Assembly (NCBI RefSeq): GCF_012932495.1
Contig: NZ_JABCNG010000001.1
Location: 2,108,001 to 2,172,000 of the forward strand
Direction: 5' to 3'
Source of the DNA: Novosphingobium sp. SG919
GTDB taxonomy: Bacteria; Pseudomonadota; Alphaproteobacteria; Sphingomonadales; Sphingomonadaceae
Length of the DNA stretch: 64,000 bases
The translations under genes were made by a program, and so were the position numbers. The notes beneath the pieces were generated by a model. It was not told the DNA's origin and did not search any database. It saw nothing but the letters and a program-made list of their open reading frames with translations. This document shows, piece after piece, positions 25,952-34,693 of the stretch. Position 1 is the stretch's first letter; each line of letters opens with the position of its first letter.

Positions 25952-28237
25952 TCAGAACGTCTTGCTGAGGCGCACGCCATATTCGCGCGGCGCGCCATAG
26001 AGTTCGTTCTTGCCGTTCTGCCCGGCCACGTAAAACTTGTTGGCCAGGTTGGTGCCATAGACCTCAGCCTTGAAGGTCCCCATGTCGAGCGTGATGCTGC
26101 CCTGGAGCAGGCCACGCGCGGCAATCAGGTCGGTAGAGGCCTGGTAGGTGGGATAAGCCCACTGCGAACCGATATAGGCATAGCCCAGGCGCGGGGTCAG
26201 CGTGCGATCCCCACCCAGTTCGATGCGATAGGCTGCCGAAACGTTCCACGTCCACTTCGGACTATAGAGGTTGGGCCCACCCGCGGTGCTGGTGATCACA
26301 TAGTTGAAGCAGCCCGTGCCCACCGTGCCGGGGGTGCCGGCCGGGTTGCACTGCGGCGTGTTGACGCCCGCCGGGATCGCCCACTTGTTGACCAGCGACA
26401 GCGCGCTGAGCGAACTGTCAACAAAAGACAGGCCACCATCGACCGACAGGGCATCGAACTTGCCCTGGAAGCTGGCCTCGAAGCCCTTGATATCGGAATT
26501 GGCGAGGTTGACCACGCCGCTCTGCCCCGACAGCGGGTTGATCACGTCCATCTGGAAGTTGTTATACTTCATGTAGAACGCGCCGATCTGCGTCTTCACG
26601 CGGCGACCGAACAGGGTGGACTTCCAGCCCGCTTCGTAATCCCACACCGTTTCCGGGGCGAACGTGCCGCCCGGCGGATTGATGCCGCCATTCTTATAGC
26701 CGCGCGCGGCAAACACAAAGAGCAGGTTGTCGGCATCGGGCTTGAAGTTGAGCGCCAGCTTACCGGTCATACGGCCATCGCCTTCGCTGCCGGTCTGCGG
26801 CACCAGCACGGTGGCGCCCACCGGCGGGGTGGACAGGACCTGGTCGATGGTGGAGCCGGCCGCCGCGCGATAGACCGCGCCAAAGCCATCGACGTGGAAA
26901 TGCGAATAGCGAAGGCCGGCATCGACCGAGAACTTGGGCGCGATCTGGTAGCTGGCCTGGCCGAACACGCCGAGCAGGACCTTGTTGGTCATTGGCTGGG
27001 GCAGCGTGGTGAACGCCCCATTGGTGCTGTTCCAGTTGCGCAGATCGATCTTGTTGCGCTGGGCATAGCCACCCAGCACATACTTGAACGCCCCACTATC
27101 GGGCGAGATGATGTTGATTTCCTGGCTATAGACCCGCTCGCGCACGTTGTTGGCGCCAACCACCTGGTTCTGCACTTTGCCCAGCGCGGCGAGCGCCGGA
27201 TACGTGGACCAGTTGGTGGGATTGATCGAGCTGGCGTCGGTTTCGGTCACCGCCGAGAGGCGCTTGTTCTGGTAAGCGGTAACCGAGCGCACGGTCAGCC
27301 CGCCGTCGAACTGGTATTTCGCTTCCAGCACCGTGGCGAACGCGCGCTCGAAATTGGCGATCGGCGAGTCGTAGCTAACCGTCCAAGGGGTGTTGGTGCG
27401 GCCCACGACATAGGGATTGTTGGCCAGCGTGGTGTTGATCGGCTGCAGTGCGAAGCCGCCGGTGCGGCGCTGCACCGCTTCTACTTTCAGGTTGGCCTGG
27501 AACCCGCCGGTCTTGAACAGCGCCTGCACGCGGCCGTCGATCTCGTTGAGCCGCTCCGGCTGGTTCTTGGCCGGCCCGACATCCTTGAACCAGGCATCGT
27601 GGCGGTTGAACAGGCCAGAAGCGCGGATGGCGAAATTGTCGCCCACCGGCAGGTTCAGCGCCCCGTTGATGCCGGCATTGTTGTAATTGCCATAGTTGGC
27701 TGCGGCATAGCCACCCAGCTTGCCCAGTTGCGGGCGCTGCGTGGTGAGATAGACGGCGCCACCGGTCGAGTTGGCGCCCGAAAGCGTGCCCTGCGGTCCG
27801 CGCAGCACTTCGGCCCCGGCCATGTCATAGAACTGGCCGTTGGACACGATCGGCGTCTGGAACACGCCGTCGATATACGTGGCAACGCCGTTGGTCACCT
27901 GGGGCGAGGCAGAAGCCAGGCCGATACCGCGGATGTTGAAGCTGTCGGTGATACCCGAGCGCGAAATGGTGATGCCCGGGGCGGCAGTCTGCAGATCGAG
28001 TGCGCGGCTCACGCGCTTTTCGGCCAGCGCTTCACCCGAAAGCGCAGTAACCGCGATGTTGACGTTCTGAACGCTTTCGCGCCGGCGCTGCGCGGTCACC
28101 ACGATGTCTTTCACGCCCGGCTCGGTCGCGACGGCGGCCGGCTCTGTCGTTTCCGCCGCGAAAGCCGTGATTGATGAAAGGGCCGAGCTGCTCAGCAGCG
28201 CAAAAGCCACCAAAGGTTTCACTCGAAATCCGGTCAT
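25952..28237 (-). CDS. TonB-dependent outer-membrane receptor
   Basis: 761 residues from the ATG at 28237, set by GGAGAGGGAAT just upstream. It has a signal peptide (ending ITAFAAE), KDIVVTAQRRRESVQNVNIAVTAL, plug blocks SFNIRGIGLASASPQVTNGV and AEVLRGPQGTLSGANSTGGAVYLTTQRP, then a barrel ending in YGVRLSKTF. It converges on the MarR gene. The palindrome at 28280-28293 lies about 43 bases before the start codon, so control by the neighbouring MarR protein is likely. Confidence 0.95.
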   Translation of the reverse strand: MTGFRVKPLVAFALLSSSALSSITAFAAETTEPAAVATEPGVKDIVVTAQRRRESVQNVNIAVTALSGEALAEKRVSRALDLQTAAPGITISRSGITDSFNIRGIGLASASPQVTNGVATYIDGVFQTPIVSNGQFYDMAGAEVLRGPQGTLSGANSTGGAVYLTTQRPQLGKLGGYAAANYGNYNNAGINGALNLPVGDNFAIRASGLFNRHDAWFKDVGPAKNQPERLNEIDGRVQALFKTGGFQANLKVEAVQRRTGGFALQPINTTLANNPYVVGRTNTPWTVSYDSPIANFERAFATVLEAKYQFDGGLTVRSVTAYQNKRLSAVTETDASSINPTNWSTYPALAALGKVQNQVVGANNVRERVYSQEINIISPDSGAFKYVLGGYAQRNKIDLRNWNSTNGAFTTLPQPMTNKVLLGVFGQASYQIAPKFSVDAGLRYSHFHVDGFGAVYRAAAGSTIDQVLSTPPVGATVLVPQTGSEGDGRMTGKLALNFKPDADNLLFVFAARGYKNGGINPPGGTFAPETVWDYEAGWKSTLFGRRVKTQIGAFYMKYNNFQMDVINPLSGQSGVVNLANSDIKGFEASFQGKFDALSVDGGLSFVDSSLSALSLVNKWAIPAGVNTPQCNPAGTPGTVGTGCFNYVITSTAGGPNLYSPKWTWNVSAAYRIELGGDRTLTPRLGYAYIGSQWAYPTYQASTDLIAARGLLQGSITLDMGTFKAEVYGTNLANKFYVAGQNGKNELYGAPREYGVRLSKTF

Positions 28238-28276
28238 ATTCCCTCTCCACACCTGCAGCGCGTTTCGCGCCTTCAA

Positions 28277-28293
28277 GTTATGTTATATAACAT
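28277..28293. promoter_or_regulatory. Candidate MarR operator before the receptor
   Basis: Contains ATGTTATATAACAT (28280-28293), a perfect 14-base palindrome, within GTTATGTTATATAAC. Ten of 14 positions match the site between the esterase and MarR genes. The position suits blocking a promoter for the leftward receptor. Confidence 0.6.
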
Positions 28294-28398
28294 ATGATGA
28301 AGCTGATCCAGTGGCCTGTTGTGGCGCACGAAAGAGATTTTCATCTGTGGCTGCGCGGCAACACCTGCGGGTGGAAACCCGGCAGCGGCGGCCACCGC

Positions 28399-29241
28399 TC
28401 AATGCACGCGCAGCAGCTTGTCCGGGTTGCGGATGACGTAGATCGCCTGGATCTCTCGACCCACGACCAGCAGCGCGGTGGTTTGCAGCAAGCCGTCAGG
28501 TTCCCTGGTAATGAACCCCGGCAGCCCATTGATCACGGTAAAGCGCACGAGTTCCGAAGGGGCACGGCGCAACCGCGCCAAGGCCATCTGCGCGCGCAGA
28601 TATTCGCTCGCGCCGTGCAGCACACGCGCCACCGACGGGCGCTTCCCACCGCCATCGGAATGGAACTGCACGTCCTGCGCGAGCAGAGCGCTCAATCGCG
28701 CCACGTCGCCTTTCTGGGATGCTTCGAAAAAGGCGATCGCGATGGCCTTGCCTTGGCCGTGATCGATCGGAAAACGTGGGCGGGCATCGCGCACGTGCAT
28801 CCGGGCACGCCGGGCGAGTTGGCGGCAAGCCGGCTCGTCCCGGTCGAGGATGAGGGCGACTTCCTCGAAGCTTTCCCCAAACACGTCGTGCAGCAGGAAC
28901 GCCGCCCGTTCCAGCGGGGAAAGCCGTTCGAGCGCCAGCAGCAGAGGCAAGGTCACATCGTCGTCCAGCGCTTCGTCCACGGTCGGCTCGGGCAACCACG
29001 GCCCGATATAGCGCTCGCGCTGAACGCGCGCCGATTTCAGGTGATCAAGGCACAGCCGTGTGACGATCCGGCGCAGGAAGGCTGCCGGCGTGGCCACCTG
29101 GCCATGGTCCACGGCCTGCCAGCGCAGGTAGGCTTCCTGCACCACGTCCTCGGCATCGGCCATCGTGCCCAGCATGCGGTAGGCAACGCGCAGCAGGGTG
29201 GCCCGCTGCGCGTCGAAGATCTGGCCAACCGTTTGGCTCAT
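28399..29241 (-). CDS. ECF41-family RNA polymerase sigma factor with C-terminal SnoaL-like domain
   Basis: 280 residues. Sigma-2 (LLRVAYRMLGTMADAEDVVQEAYLRW) and sigma-4 (LSPLERAAFLLHDVFGESFEEVALIL) regions are followed by a SnoaL-like extension. All three hallmark motifs of group ECF41 are here: WLPEP in the linker (82-86), DGGGK (196-200) and NPDKL at the end (272-276). In this group the fused extension controls activity in place of a separate anti-sigma factor. The ATG overlaps the stop of the upstream carboxymuconolactone-decarboxylase gene (ATGA), the typical ECF41 partner. An exact ECF41-type promoter sits before that gene, implying autoregulation. Confidence 0.95.
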   Translation of the reverse strand: MSQTVGQIFDAQRATLLRVAYRMLGTMADAEDVVQEAYLRWQAVDHGQVATPAAFLRRIVTRLCLDHLKSARVQRERYIGPWLPEPTVDEALDDDVTLPLLLALERLSPLERAAFLLHDVFGESFEEVALILDRDEPACRQLARRARMHVRDARPRFPIDHGQGKAIAIAFFEASQKGDVARLSALLAQDVQFHSDGGGKRPSVARVLHGASEYLRAQMALARLRRAPSELVRFTVINGLPGFITREPDGLLQTTALLVVGREIQAIYVIRNPDKLLRVH

Positions 29242-29690
29242 TGCCAGCCCAGTTCGGGTGCATAGACGTTGAAGCCCACCGCCAGGCGATTCCAGCCGTT
29301 GATGACGTTGATGGCCAGCGTCAACTGCACCTGCTCGGCGGGCGTGAACTGCGCCGCCAAGGCGGCATGAACGGCATCGGGCGCCCTGCTGGTGGCGATC
29401 TGCGTCATGTGTTCCGTCCAGTCCAGCGCAGCGCGTTCACGGGCGCTATAGCACGGTGCCTCGCGCCATGTAGCCACGAGGTGGATGCGCTGCTCGCTCT
29501 CGCCTGCCTTGCGCGCGTCGAATGTGTGCATGTTCAGGCAATTGGCGCAGCCGTTGATCTGCGACGCGCGGATTTTCACCAGTTCGAGCAGCGACTTTTC
29601 CAATCCGCATTCCGCAACCTTCAGGGAAAAGGCAAACCACGCTTTGAAAACGTCGGGCGAAGCGGTGTAGAGATCGAGACGTGGGGTCAT
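29238..29690 (-). CDS. Carboxymuconolactone decarboxylase/AhpD-like protein
   Basis: 150 residues from the ATG at 29690 (AAAGGA at good distance; the ATG at 29699 directly abuts it). The CxxC-HxxH-like centre is Cys48, Cys51 and His55 in NGCANCLNMHT, as in AhpD-type peroxidase partners. Such proteins are the most frequent genomic partners and targets of ECF41 sigma factors; their substrate is unknown but a redox stress role is usual. It is first in a two-gene operon with the sigma factor. Confidence 0.92.
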   Translation of the reverse strand: MTPRLDLYTASPDVFKAWFAFSLKVAECGLEKSLLELVKIRASQINGCANCLNMHTFDARKAGESEQRIHLVATWREAPCYSARERAALDWTEHMTQIATSRAPDAVHAALAAQFTPAEQVQLTLAINVINGWNRLAVGFNVYAPELGWQ

Positions 29691-29724
29691 GATGGACATC
29701 CTTTCAGAGGGGGGATGCCGTCAT

Positions 29725-29751
29725 GACGAGCCTGATCCGCGGTTTGTGACA
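29725..29751 (-). promoter_or_regulatory. ECF41-type promoter (TGTCACA-N16-CGTC)
   Basis: On the minus strand TGTCACA (29751-29745) and CGTC (29728-29725) are separated by exactly 16 bases, matching the known ECF41 target promoter. Transcription would start near 29718 and give a short leader before the decarboxylase-like gene. Confidence 0.85.
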
Positions 29752-29901
29752 TGGCGCACCAAATTTTCATGCGAGCCAAGCAGGTTCGGTGCGAAGCCGG
29801 CTTATCCGGCCGCGCGCCAAGGCGGCGCCCGTGCCCGCAGGCGCAAGCCAGGCTGGCGGCGTTCCGCTGCGCATGGAGCGGCAGGCCTCGCCATAGGAGT
29901 G

Positions 29902-30813
29902 TCAGGACTTAAGCGTTTCCTGGCACGTGGCCATGATCGTCTGGCGAAACCAGCGATGAGCCGGGTCAACATCAAGGCGGGGGTGCCACATGGTGCTGAT
30001 CGTCAGTTCCGGCGTCGACACTGGCAGCGCGAAGCCCCGAAGCCCTCTGGCGGCGCCCTGTCCGTCACGAAGGCAACTGCGTGGCACAAGCGCGACCAGG
30101 TCAGTGTCACGCGCGATATTCAACGCATCGATAAAGCTTGGCACGATTGCCGCGATCTCGCGTCGCAAGCCGATCGCGTGCAGGGCATCGTCCACCGGCC
30201 CACGTGAAGCGCCGCGCCGTGAAGCGACCACATGCCGACAGGCCGCGTAGATTGGCGGCGTGATCGGGGCATCGAACAGGGCATGATCGGTTCGGGCCGC
30301 GCCGATGAAGCAGTCACGAAAGATCAACTGGCTGCGCATTTCAGGTGCTGACGAGCCGGTCGTCCCGATCTCCAGGTCCACTTGCCCATCGCGCAACGGT
30401 GCCGCCGCCTTGTTGGGCTTGGGGGCAAAGCGCAGGCGCACGCGCGGGGCGGCCTTGGTCACCGCCACGACCAGCGCCGCCGCGAACATGGCCACAAAGC
30501 CTTCGTTGGAGCGGATGGTGAAAGTGCGCTCCAGCAGCGCTGGGTCGATCGAGCCGGTCGTCGGGCCGAGAACCGCCCGCGCCTCTTGCGCCAGCAGGTG
30601 CACGCGCGTGGCCAGTTGCTCGGCATGGGGCGTCGGCACCAGCACACGCCCGGCCTGGACCAGCAGCGGATCGCCCGTCGCCAGGCGCAACCGGCTGAGC
30701 GTGCGGCTCATGGCCGATACGCTCAACCCGAGGCGCCTGGCCGCCCCCGTCACGCTGCGTTCCGCCAGCAGCACATCGAGCGCAGTGAGCAAGTTGAGAT
30801 CGATCGGCGCCAT
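29902..30813 (-). CDS. LysR-family transcriptional regulator
   Basis: 303 residues of the NodD/LeuO-like branch. The N-terminus is LNLLTALDVLLAERSVTGAARRLGLSVSAMSRTLSRLRLATGDPLLV, followed by an effector domain starting at RTFTIRSNEGFVAMFAAAL. GAGG precedes the ATG at 30813. It is divergent from a short-chain dehydrogenase with 122 bases between, the classic layout for a LysR controlling its neighbour, and that gap contains a dyad at 30854-30868. Confidence 0.93.
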   Translation of the reverse strand: MAPIDLNLLTALDVLLAERSVTGAARRLGLSVSAMSRTLSRLRLATGDPLLVQAGRVLVPTPHAEQLATRVHLLAQEARAVLGPTTGSIDPALLERTFTIRSNEGFVAMFAAALVVAVTKAAPRVRLRFAPKPNKAAAPLRDGQVDLEIGTTGSSAPEMRSQLIFRDCFIGAARTDHALFDAPITPPIYAACRHVVASRRGASRGPVDDALHAIGLRREIAAIVPSFIDALNIARDTDLVALVPRSCLRDGQGAARGLRGFALPVSTPELTISTMWHPRLDVDPAHRWFRQTIMATCQETLKS

Positions 30814-30853
30814 GCCTCAGCTTTAGCGGCCACTGGCGCAGCGTTCAACGCAA

Positions 30854-30868
30854 CCATGCTTTGCATGG
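30854..30868. promoter_or_regulatory. Dyad between LysR and SDR genes
   Basis: CCATGC-TTT-GCATGG, a perfect 6-bp inverted repeat in the divergent promoter region. Candidate LysR site, although it lacks the common T-N11-A core. Confidence 0.4.
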
Positions 30869-30935
30869 CGCGCGTCTGGCGCAACCCGCCGCCAAGGCCC
30901 ACAACCGTCAAAGGAAACAGTACGGGAACTTTGGT

Positions 30936-31631
30936 ATGGAAGCGGGAACGATCCTCCTCGCGGGCGCGTCGCGCGGCCTAGGCCTGGCGATGGCCGATGC
31001 GTTCATCCAGAAGGGTTGGCACGTGATCGGCACCGTGCGGGACGATGGCAGGACCGCCCTCCACGATGTGGCCGACGCCCACCCCGATCAGGTCACTATC
31101 GAACGGTTGGACATCACGGTGCCCGAGCAACTGGCCCGCTTGCACGCCAAGCTGGCGGGGCAGGCGCTCGATATCCTCTTCGTCAACGCCGGCATCGCCA
31201 GCGGGCGGGCCGACGAAACGATAGCCGAGGTGTCAACAGACGAATTCGTGCGCGTGATGGTCACCAACACGCTCGGCGTGATGCGTGCGGTGGAGGCGTT
31301 TGAGGATCTGGTCCGTCCCGGCGGGGTTATCGGCGTCATGTCCTCTGGCCAGGGCAGCATCGCCAACAACACCAAGGGCAGCTTCGAAGTCTATCGCGCC
31401 AGCAAGGCCGCGCTCAACCAGTCCATGCGCAGCTTTGCCGCCCGCCGGGCTGGCGACCCACGCGCGATGGTGCTCATGGCACCAGGCTGGATTCGCACCG
31501 ATATGGGCGGGCCCAATGCCACGTTCAGCATCGAGGAAACGATCCCCCAACTCGTTGCGACGCTCATCGCGCAGCAGGGCACGCCCGGCCTGCGCTTCAT
31601 CGACCGACACGGGGCGCGCGTACCGTGGTGA
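30936..31631 (+). CDS. Short-chain dehydrogenase/reductase
   Basis: 231 residues. NAD(P)-binding GASRGLG at residues 10-16, the NAG segment in ILFVNAGIA, catalytic Ser in GVMSSGQGS and the Tyr/Lys pair in YRASKAA. The ATG at 30936 is preferred over in-frame upstream codons because the Rossmann strand GTILLAGASRG must start within the first few residues. Substrate not predictable. Probably controlled by the divergent LysR regulator. Confidence 0.9.
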   Translation: MEAGTILLAGASRGLGLAMADAFIQKGWHVIGTVRDDGRTALHDVADAHPDQVTIERLDITVPEQLARLHAKLAGQALDILFVNAGIASGRADETIAEVSTDEFVRVMVTNTLGVMRAVEAFEDLVRPGGVIGVMSSGQGSIANNTKGSFEVYRASKAALNQSMRSFAARRAGDPRAMVLMAPGWIRTDMGGPNATFSIEETIPQLVATLIAQQGTPGLRFIDRHGARVPW

Positions 31632-31700
31632 TCGCGGGGCCCTCTCTCTAAGAACCGACAATGCCTGACTACGGCCAAAGCGTGGCGCCAGGACTGCAAC

Positions 31701-31730
31701 GAAACCCGCCCCCACCCATCGCTGGGTTTC
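31701..31730. terminator. Hairpin between converging genes
   Basis: GAAACCC and GGGTTTC pair around an inner ACCCA-TCGC-TGGGT stem, between the SDR stop and the stop of the leftward reductase. No T-run; weak evidence for a shared transcript end. Confidence 0.35.
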
Positions 31731-31773
31731 AGGGTATGACCCTAGGCACCGTGGACGAATTCCACAGGGCCGC

Positions 31774-32805
31774 CTAGGGGTTGAGCAGCTTCAACCGCAC
31801 GAGGCTTTCGGCGCTCGCCAGGATGGCTTCTTCCCGCGAGCGTGGCGACCAGCCGAGCAATCGCTTGGCCTTGGCCCCGCTTGCATTCATGTTGATGCCC
31901 AGATGCGGCGCCACATTCTTCATCACCGGATTGAAGAGAGCCATCGTACGGATCAGCCAATTGGGCAAAACGCGGGTCGACACGCTGGCCGCCGACTGAC
32001 CCATGCGCGCTTTCAAAAGCCTGGCGATATCCACCATCCACAGGCTTTCCCCTGATGTCGCCAGGAAACGCTCGCCCTTGGCCGCCGGATCGATCATCGC
32101 GCGCACGTGCAGATCGGCCACGTCGCGGACATCGACAACACAAGTGTTGACCTTGGGGCAGCCTGGCTGACCATCGAGCATGCTCTTGATAAGCCGGATT
32201 GAATGCGAATAGTCCGGCCCCAGCGCCGGGCCCAGAACGGTGGCGGGATTGACCGTGGCCAGTTCAAGCCCATTGCCTTCCTGCTTGATGAAGTCCCACG
32301 CGGCACGCTCTGCCAGCGTCTTGGACCGCTGATAGTGGGCCACCTTGCCCGACAGATCGCTCCAATCCGTCTCGTCAAACGGGCGGCGGTGGTTGGGTGC
32401 ATGGCCCATGCCGATTGCGCCAAACGCCGAGGTGAGCACCACGCGCTTGACCCCCGCATCGCGCGCCGCGCGCAAGACGCGCAAATTGCCTTCCACTGCT
32501 GGCCGAACCCAATCTTCCTCATGCGTCTGGGTTCCAGACGGCGTGGGGGAAGCCCCATGGAGCGCATAAGTGCAGCCCGCCGCTGCCTCTGCCCAGCCAG
32601 CGTCGGCGGTCAGGTCGGCAACGATGAATGACAGTCGATCGCCCGGTTCAACACCGCCCGTCCTGAGATTGGCGAGGACTTCGTCACGGCGCGCCAACGA
32701 ACGCAGGGTCGTCTTCACCCGGAATCCAGCGCCCAGCAGCGCAATGATGCAATGCTGGGCGATGAACCCCGTGCCACCGGTTACGAGCACTTGCTTTTCC
32801 GTCAT
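31774..32805 (-). CDS. NAD-dependent epimerase/dihydroflavonol-reductase-like protein
   Basis: 343 residues of the extended short-chain dehydrogenase family. Nucleotide-binding TGGTGFIA begins near residue 9, the catalytic Tyr-Lys pair is in YQRSKTLAE, and VVDVRDVADLHVRAM is typical of dihydroflavonol-4-reductase-like enzymes. GGAG lies before the ATG at 32805. It is divergent from the AraC gene at 32864 with only 58 bases between, so that regulator probably controls it. Confidence 0.9.
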   Translation of the reverse strand: MTEKQVLVTGGTGFIAQHCIIALLGAGFRVKTTLRSLARRDEVLANLRTGGVEPGDRLSFIVADLTADAGWAEAAAGCTYALHGASPTPSGTQTHEEDWVRPAVEGNLRVLRAARDAGVKRVVLTSAFGAIGMGHAPNHRRPFDETDWSDLSGKVAHYQRSKTLAERAAWDFIKQEGNGLELATVNPATVLGPALGPDYSHSIRLIKSMLDGQPGCPKVNTCVVDVRDVADLHVRAMIDPAAKGERFLATSGESLWMVDIARLLKARMGQSAASVSTRVLPNWLIRTMALFNPVMKNVAPHLGINMNASGAKAKRLLGWSPRSREEAILASAESLVRLKLLNP

Positions 32806-32863
32806 TGCCGTTTCTCCATACTGGCGGTGCCGGCGTAGATAAGACAGACATTGCGGACGGAGA

Positions 32864-33832
32864 ATGCTTCAAAGTCCGGCATTCATGTGCGATAGTACGG
32901 AAATGCGCGTTGATCCCTTCTCCGACATTCTCAAACTGGCGAAAGCGGAAAGCCTGGTGACCGGCGGCTTCACCGCAGGCGGCCGCTGGGCCATTCGCTT
33001 TCCGGCACCCAAGACGATCAAGTTCTTCGCTGTGGTGAAAGGCAATTGCTGGGTTACGCTCGATGGCGAAGCACCGATCCATTTCGAAACCGGCGACGTC
33101 GGGCTTTTGTCCGCCCCGCGCGCCTTCGTGCTCGCCAGCGATCCCGATGCTCCCGCGCTCGATGCGATGGACCTGTTCTCGGGCGCCGGCAGGACCGAAG
33201 CGCAACTCGGCGATGGCGGGGATTTTGCCCATATCGGTGGCCACGTCCTGCTCGACCCCGGAAACGGGCCGTTGCTCGGCAGTATGTTGCCGCCATGGAT
33301 CCATGTTCGGGGCAAGCAGACTCAAGCGGCAAAATTCCGCTGGCTGCTCGACCGTTTGAATGATGAACGGCGCTCGGCACTGCCGGGAGCGGGGCTTGCG
33401 GCAGGGCAACTGGCGCAGCTTCTCTTCATCGAAGTCATGCGCGCGCACATCGGCAGCCCCCATGCGGATCGCGCAGGCTTGCTGCGGGCATTGGCCGACC
33501 CCCGCCTGATCCCGGCCATCCGCCTGATTCATGGCGATCCAACGCGGCCCTGGCAGTTGACCGATCTTGCGGAAGCCTGCGCCATGTCGCGCACGACGTT
33601 TGCCGAGCGCTTTCGCACCGTTGCGGGCGTCACCCCCCTCTCGTATTTGACGCAATGGCGCATGCGCCTTGCCGAACAGGCGCTGCGGGAGACAAGGGAC
33701 AGACCCGTTGGGCTGATCGCCCAGGCCGTCGGCTACACCTCGGAAAGCGCGTTCAGCAATGCCTTCAAACGGGTGACGGGAACCTCGCCAAGGGCGTACC
33801 GAAACGCGTGGAGACCAGCCGCCAAAACCTGA
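32864..33832 (+). CDS. AraC-family transcriptional regulator with cupin sensor domain
   Basis: 322 residues. The N-terminal part (DPFSDILKLAKAESLVTGGFTAGGRWAIRFP ... FFAVVKGNCWVTLDGE ... ETGDVGLL) is the cupin sensor of the Cupin_6/AraC group. The C-terminus holds two helix-turn-helix motifs (LTDLAEACAMSRTTFAERFRTVAG; GLIAQAVGYTSESAFSNAFKRVTG). The ATG at 32864 has GGACGGAGA upstream; family members usually begin close to the residue encoded at 32903, so the first 13 residues may not be translated. It is divergent from the reductase at 31774-32805. Confidence 0.9.
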   Translation: MLQSPAFMCDSTEMRVDPFSDILKLAKAESLVTGGFTAGGRWAIRFPAPKTIKFFAVVKGNCWVTLDGEAPIHFETGDVGLLSAPRAFVLASDPDAPALDAMDLFSGAGRTEAQLGDGGDFAHIGGHVLLDPGNGPLLGSMLPPWIHVRGKQTQAAKFRWLLDRLNDERRSALPGAGLAAGQLAQLLFIEVMRAHIGSPHADRAGLLRALADPRLIPAIRLIHGDPTRPWQLTDLAEACAMSRTTFAERFRTVAGVTPLSYLTQWRMRLAEQALRETRDRPVGLIAQAVGYTSESAFSNAFKRVTGTSPRAYRNAWRPAAKT

Positions 33833-33940
33833 GTCCCCATTTTCAGGTTGGCATCAGGCCAGCTGCGATCGATTTCAAAGCGCAGCCTATGCCGCCGCCG
33901 CCCAGCGGCGGCATGGCATAGTCGAGCGCTGCGCCGTGTA

Positions 33941-34693
33941 TCACGCGGCCACGCTATGATCGACCAGGCCATCGGCAACCCAGCGTCCAAGCCAGCCGCC
34001 TGCAGTGCGCACGCCCTCGGCCTCGCCCAAGGCACAGGCGAGCTCTCGACAAAGCGCATCGAAGCGCATTCCGTCAAGCAACCGACGGGCAAATTCGCTT
34101 TCGAGAGAGTCGAGCGTGCGAAAGCAAGCGATGTGCGCCTGTCGCCAGATCAACACGGTCGTGACCTGGGGCATCAAGCACGGCATGGGAATGTCCTGTG
34201 CCGACGTGTGGGCCGACCAGATCGCCGGGGCATTTGTCCGCAACGGCAGCAAGCGGGCGGTTGGTACCCATTTGAGCATGGCCCGGTCCCAATCGATGCT
34301 GCCAAGCGCAGCCACCTGCAAAGGGGCAGCATCGTGCCCCACAAATGTCTCGGCCAATCCCAGTTCCAGCGCGGCCAGTTCTGCCACGGCCGGATCATCG
34401 GGCCATTGCACGGCGAGGCTTTTGGGAAAGCTCTCCGCATAGTGGTCGAGCGACCAGCTATCGGGGGCGCAAGTATCGATATGGAATGCCGCACAAGCGT
34501 GGAAATTCTCTGATCCCAACCACTTCTCGGTGTTTGGAAAGCTTTCCGCCAGGCAGTCCAGCAACGCGGCCCGGTGGTTGTTCTGATAGACCAGGAGGCC
34601 CGCCTGCGCATCCGGCGCAAAGCGGGCCGCGGCGCGATCCGAGCCGGTCGCCAGCCAATCGCGAAAATCGGCCTGGAGCGTGCCGAGCGTCAT
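33941..34693 (-). CDS. bufC: BufC-type partner of the MNIO enzyme (DUF2063)
   Basis: 250 residues. LQADFRDWLATGSDRAAARFAPDAQAGLLVYQNNHRAALLDCLAESFPNTEKWLG is the DUF2063 signature, followed by a C-terminal domain (residues ~130-250) as in BufC proteins. In bufferin systems BufC acts with the MNIO enzyme BufB as the recognition partner that presents the precursor peptide. Its ATG overlaps the bufB stop (ATGA). It is last in the bufA-bufB-bufC operon read leftward from a SigF-type promoter at 35906-35931. Confidence 0.9.
   Translation of the reverse strand: MTLGTLQADFRDWLATGSDRAAARFAPDAQAGLLVYQNNHRAALLDCLAESFPNTEKWLGSENFHACAAFHIDTCAPDSWSLDHYAESFPKSLAVQWPDDPAVAELAALELGLAETFVGHDAAPLQVAALGSIDWDRAMLKWVPTARLLPLRTNAPAIWSAHTSAQDIPMPCLMPQVTTVLIWRQAHIACFRTLDSLESEFARRLLDGMRFDALCRELACALGEAEGVRTAGGWLGRWVADGLVDHSVAA

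Noticed and set aside
27301..27340. GTAACC near 27304 as a fourth SigF promoter
   Set aside because: The nearest CGAA is 22 bases away rather than 16, and it lies inside a receptor gene.
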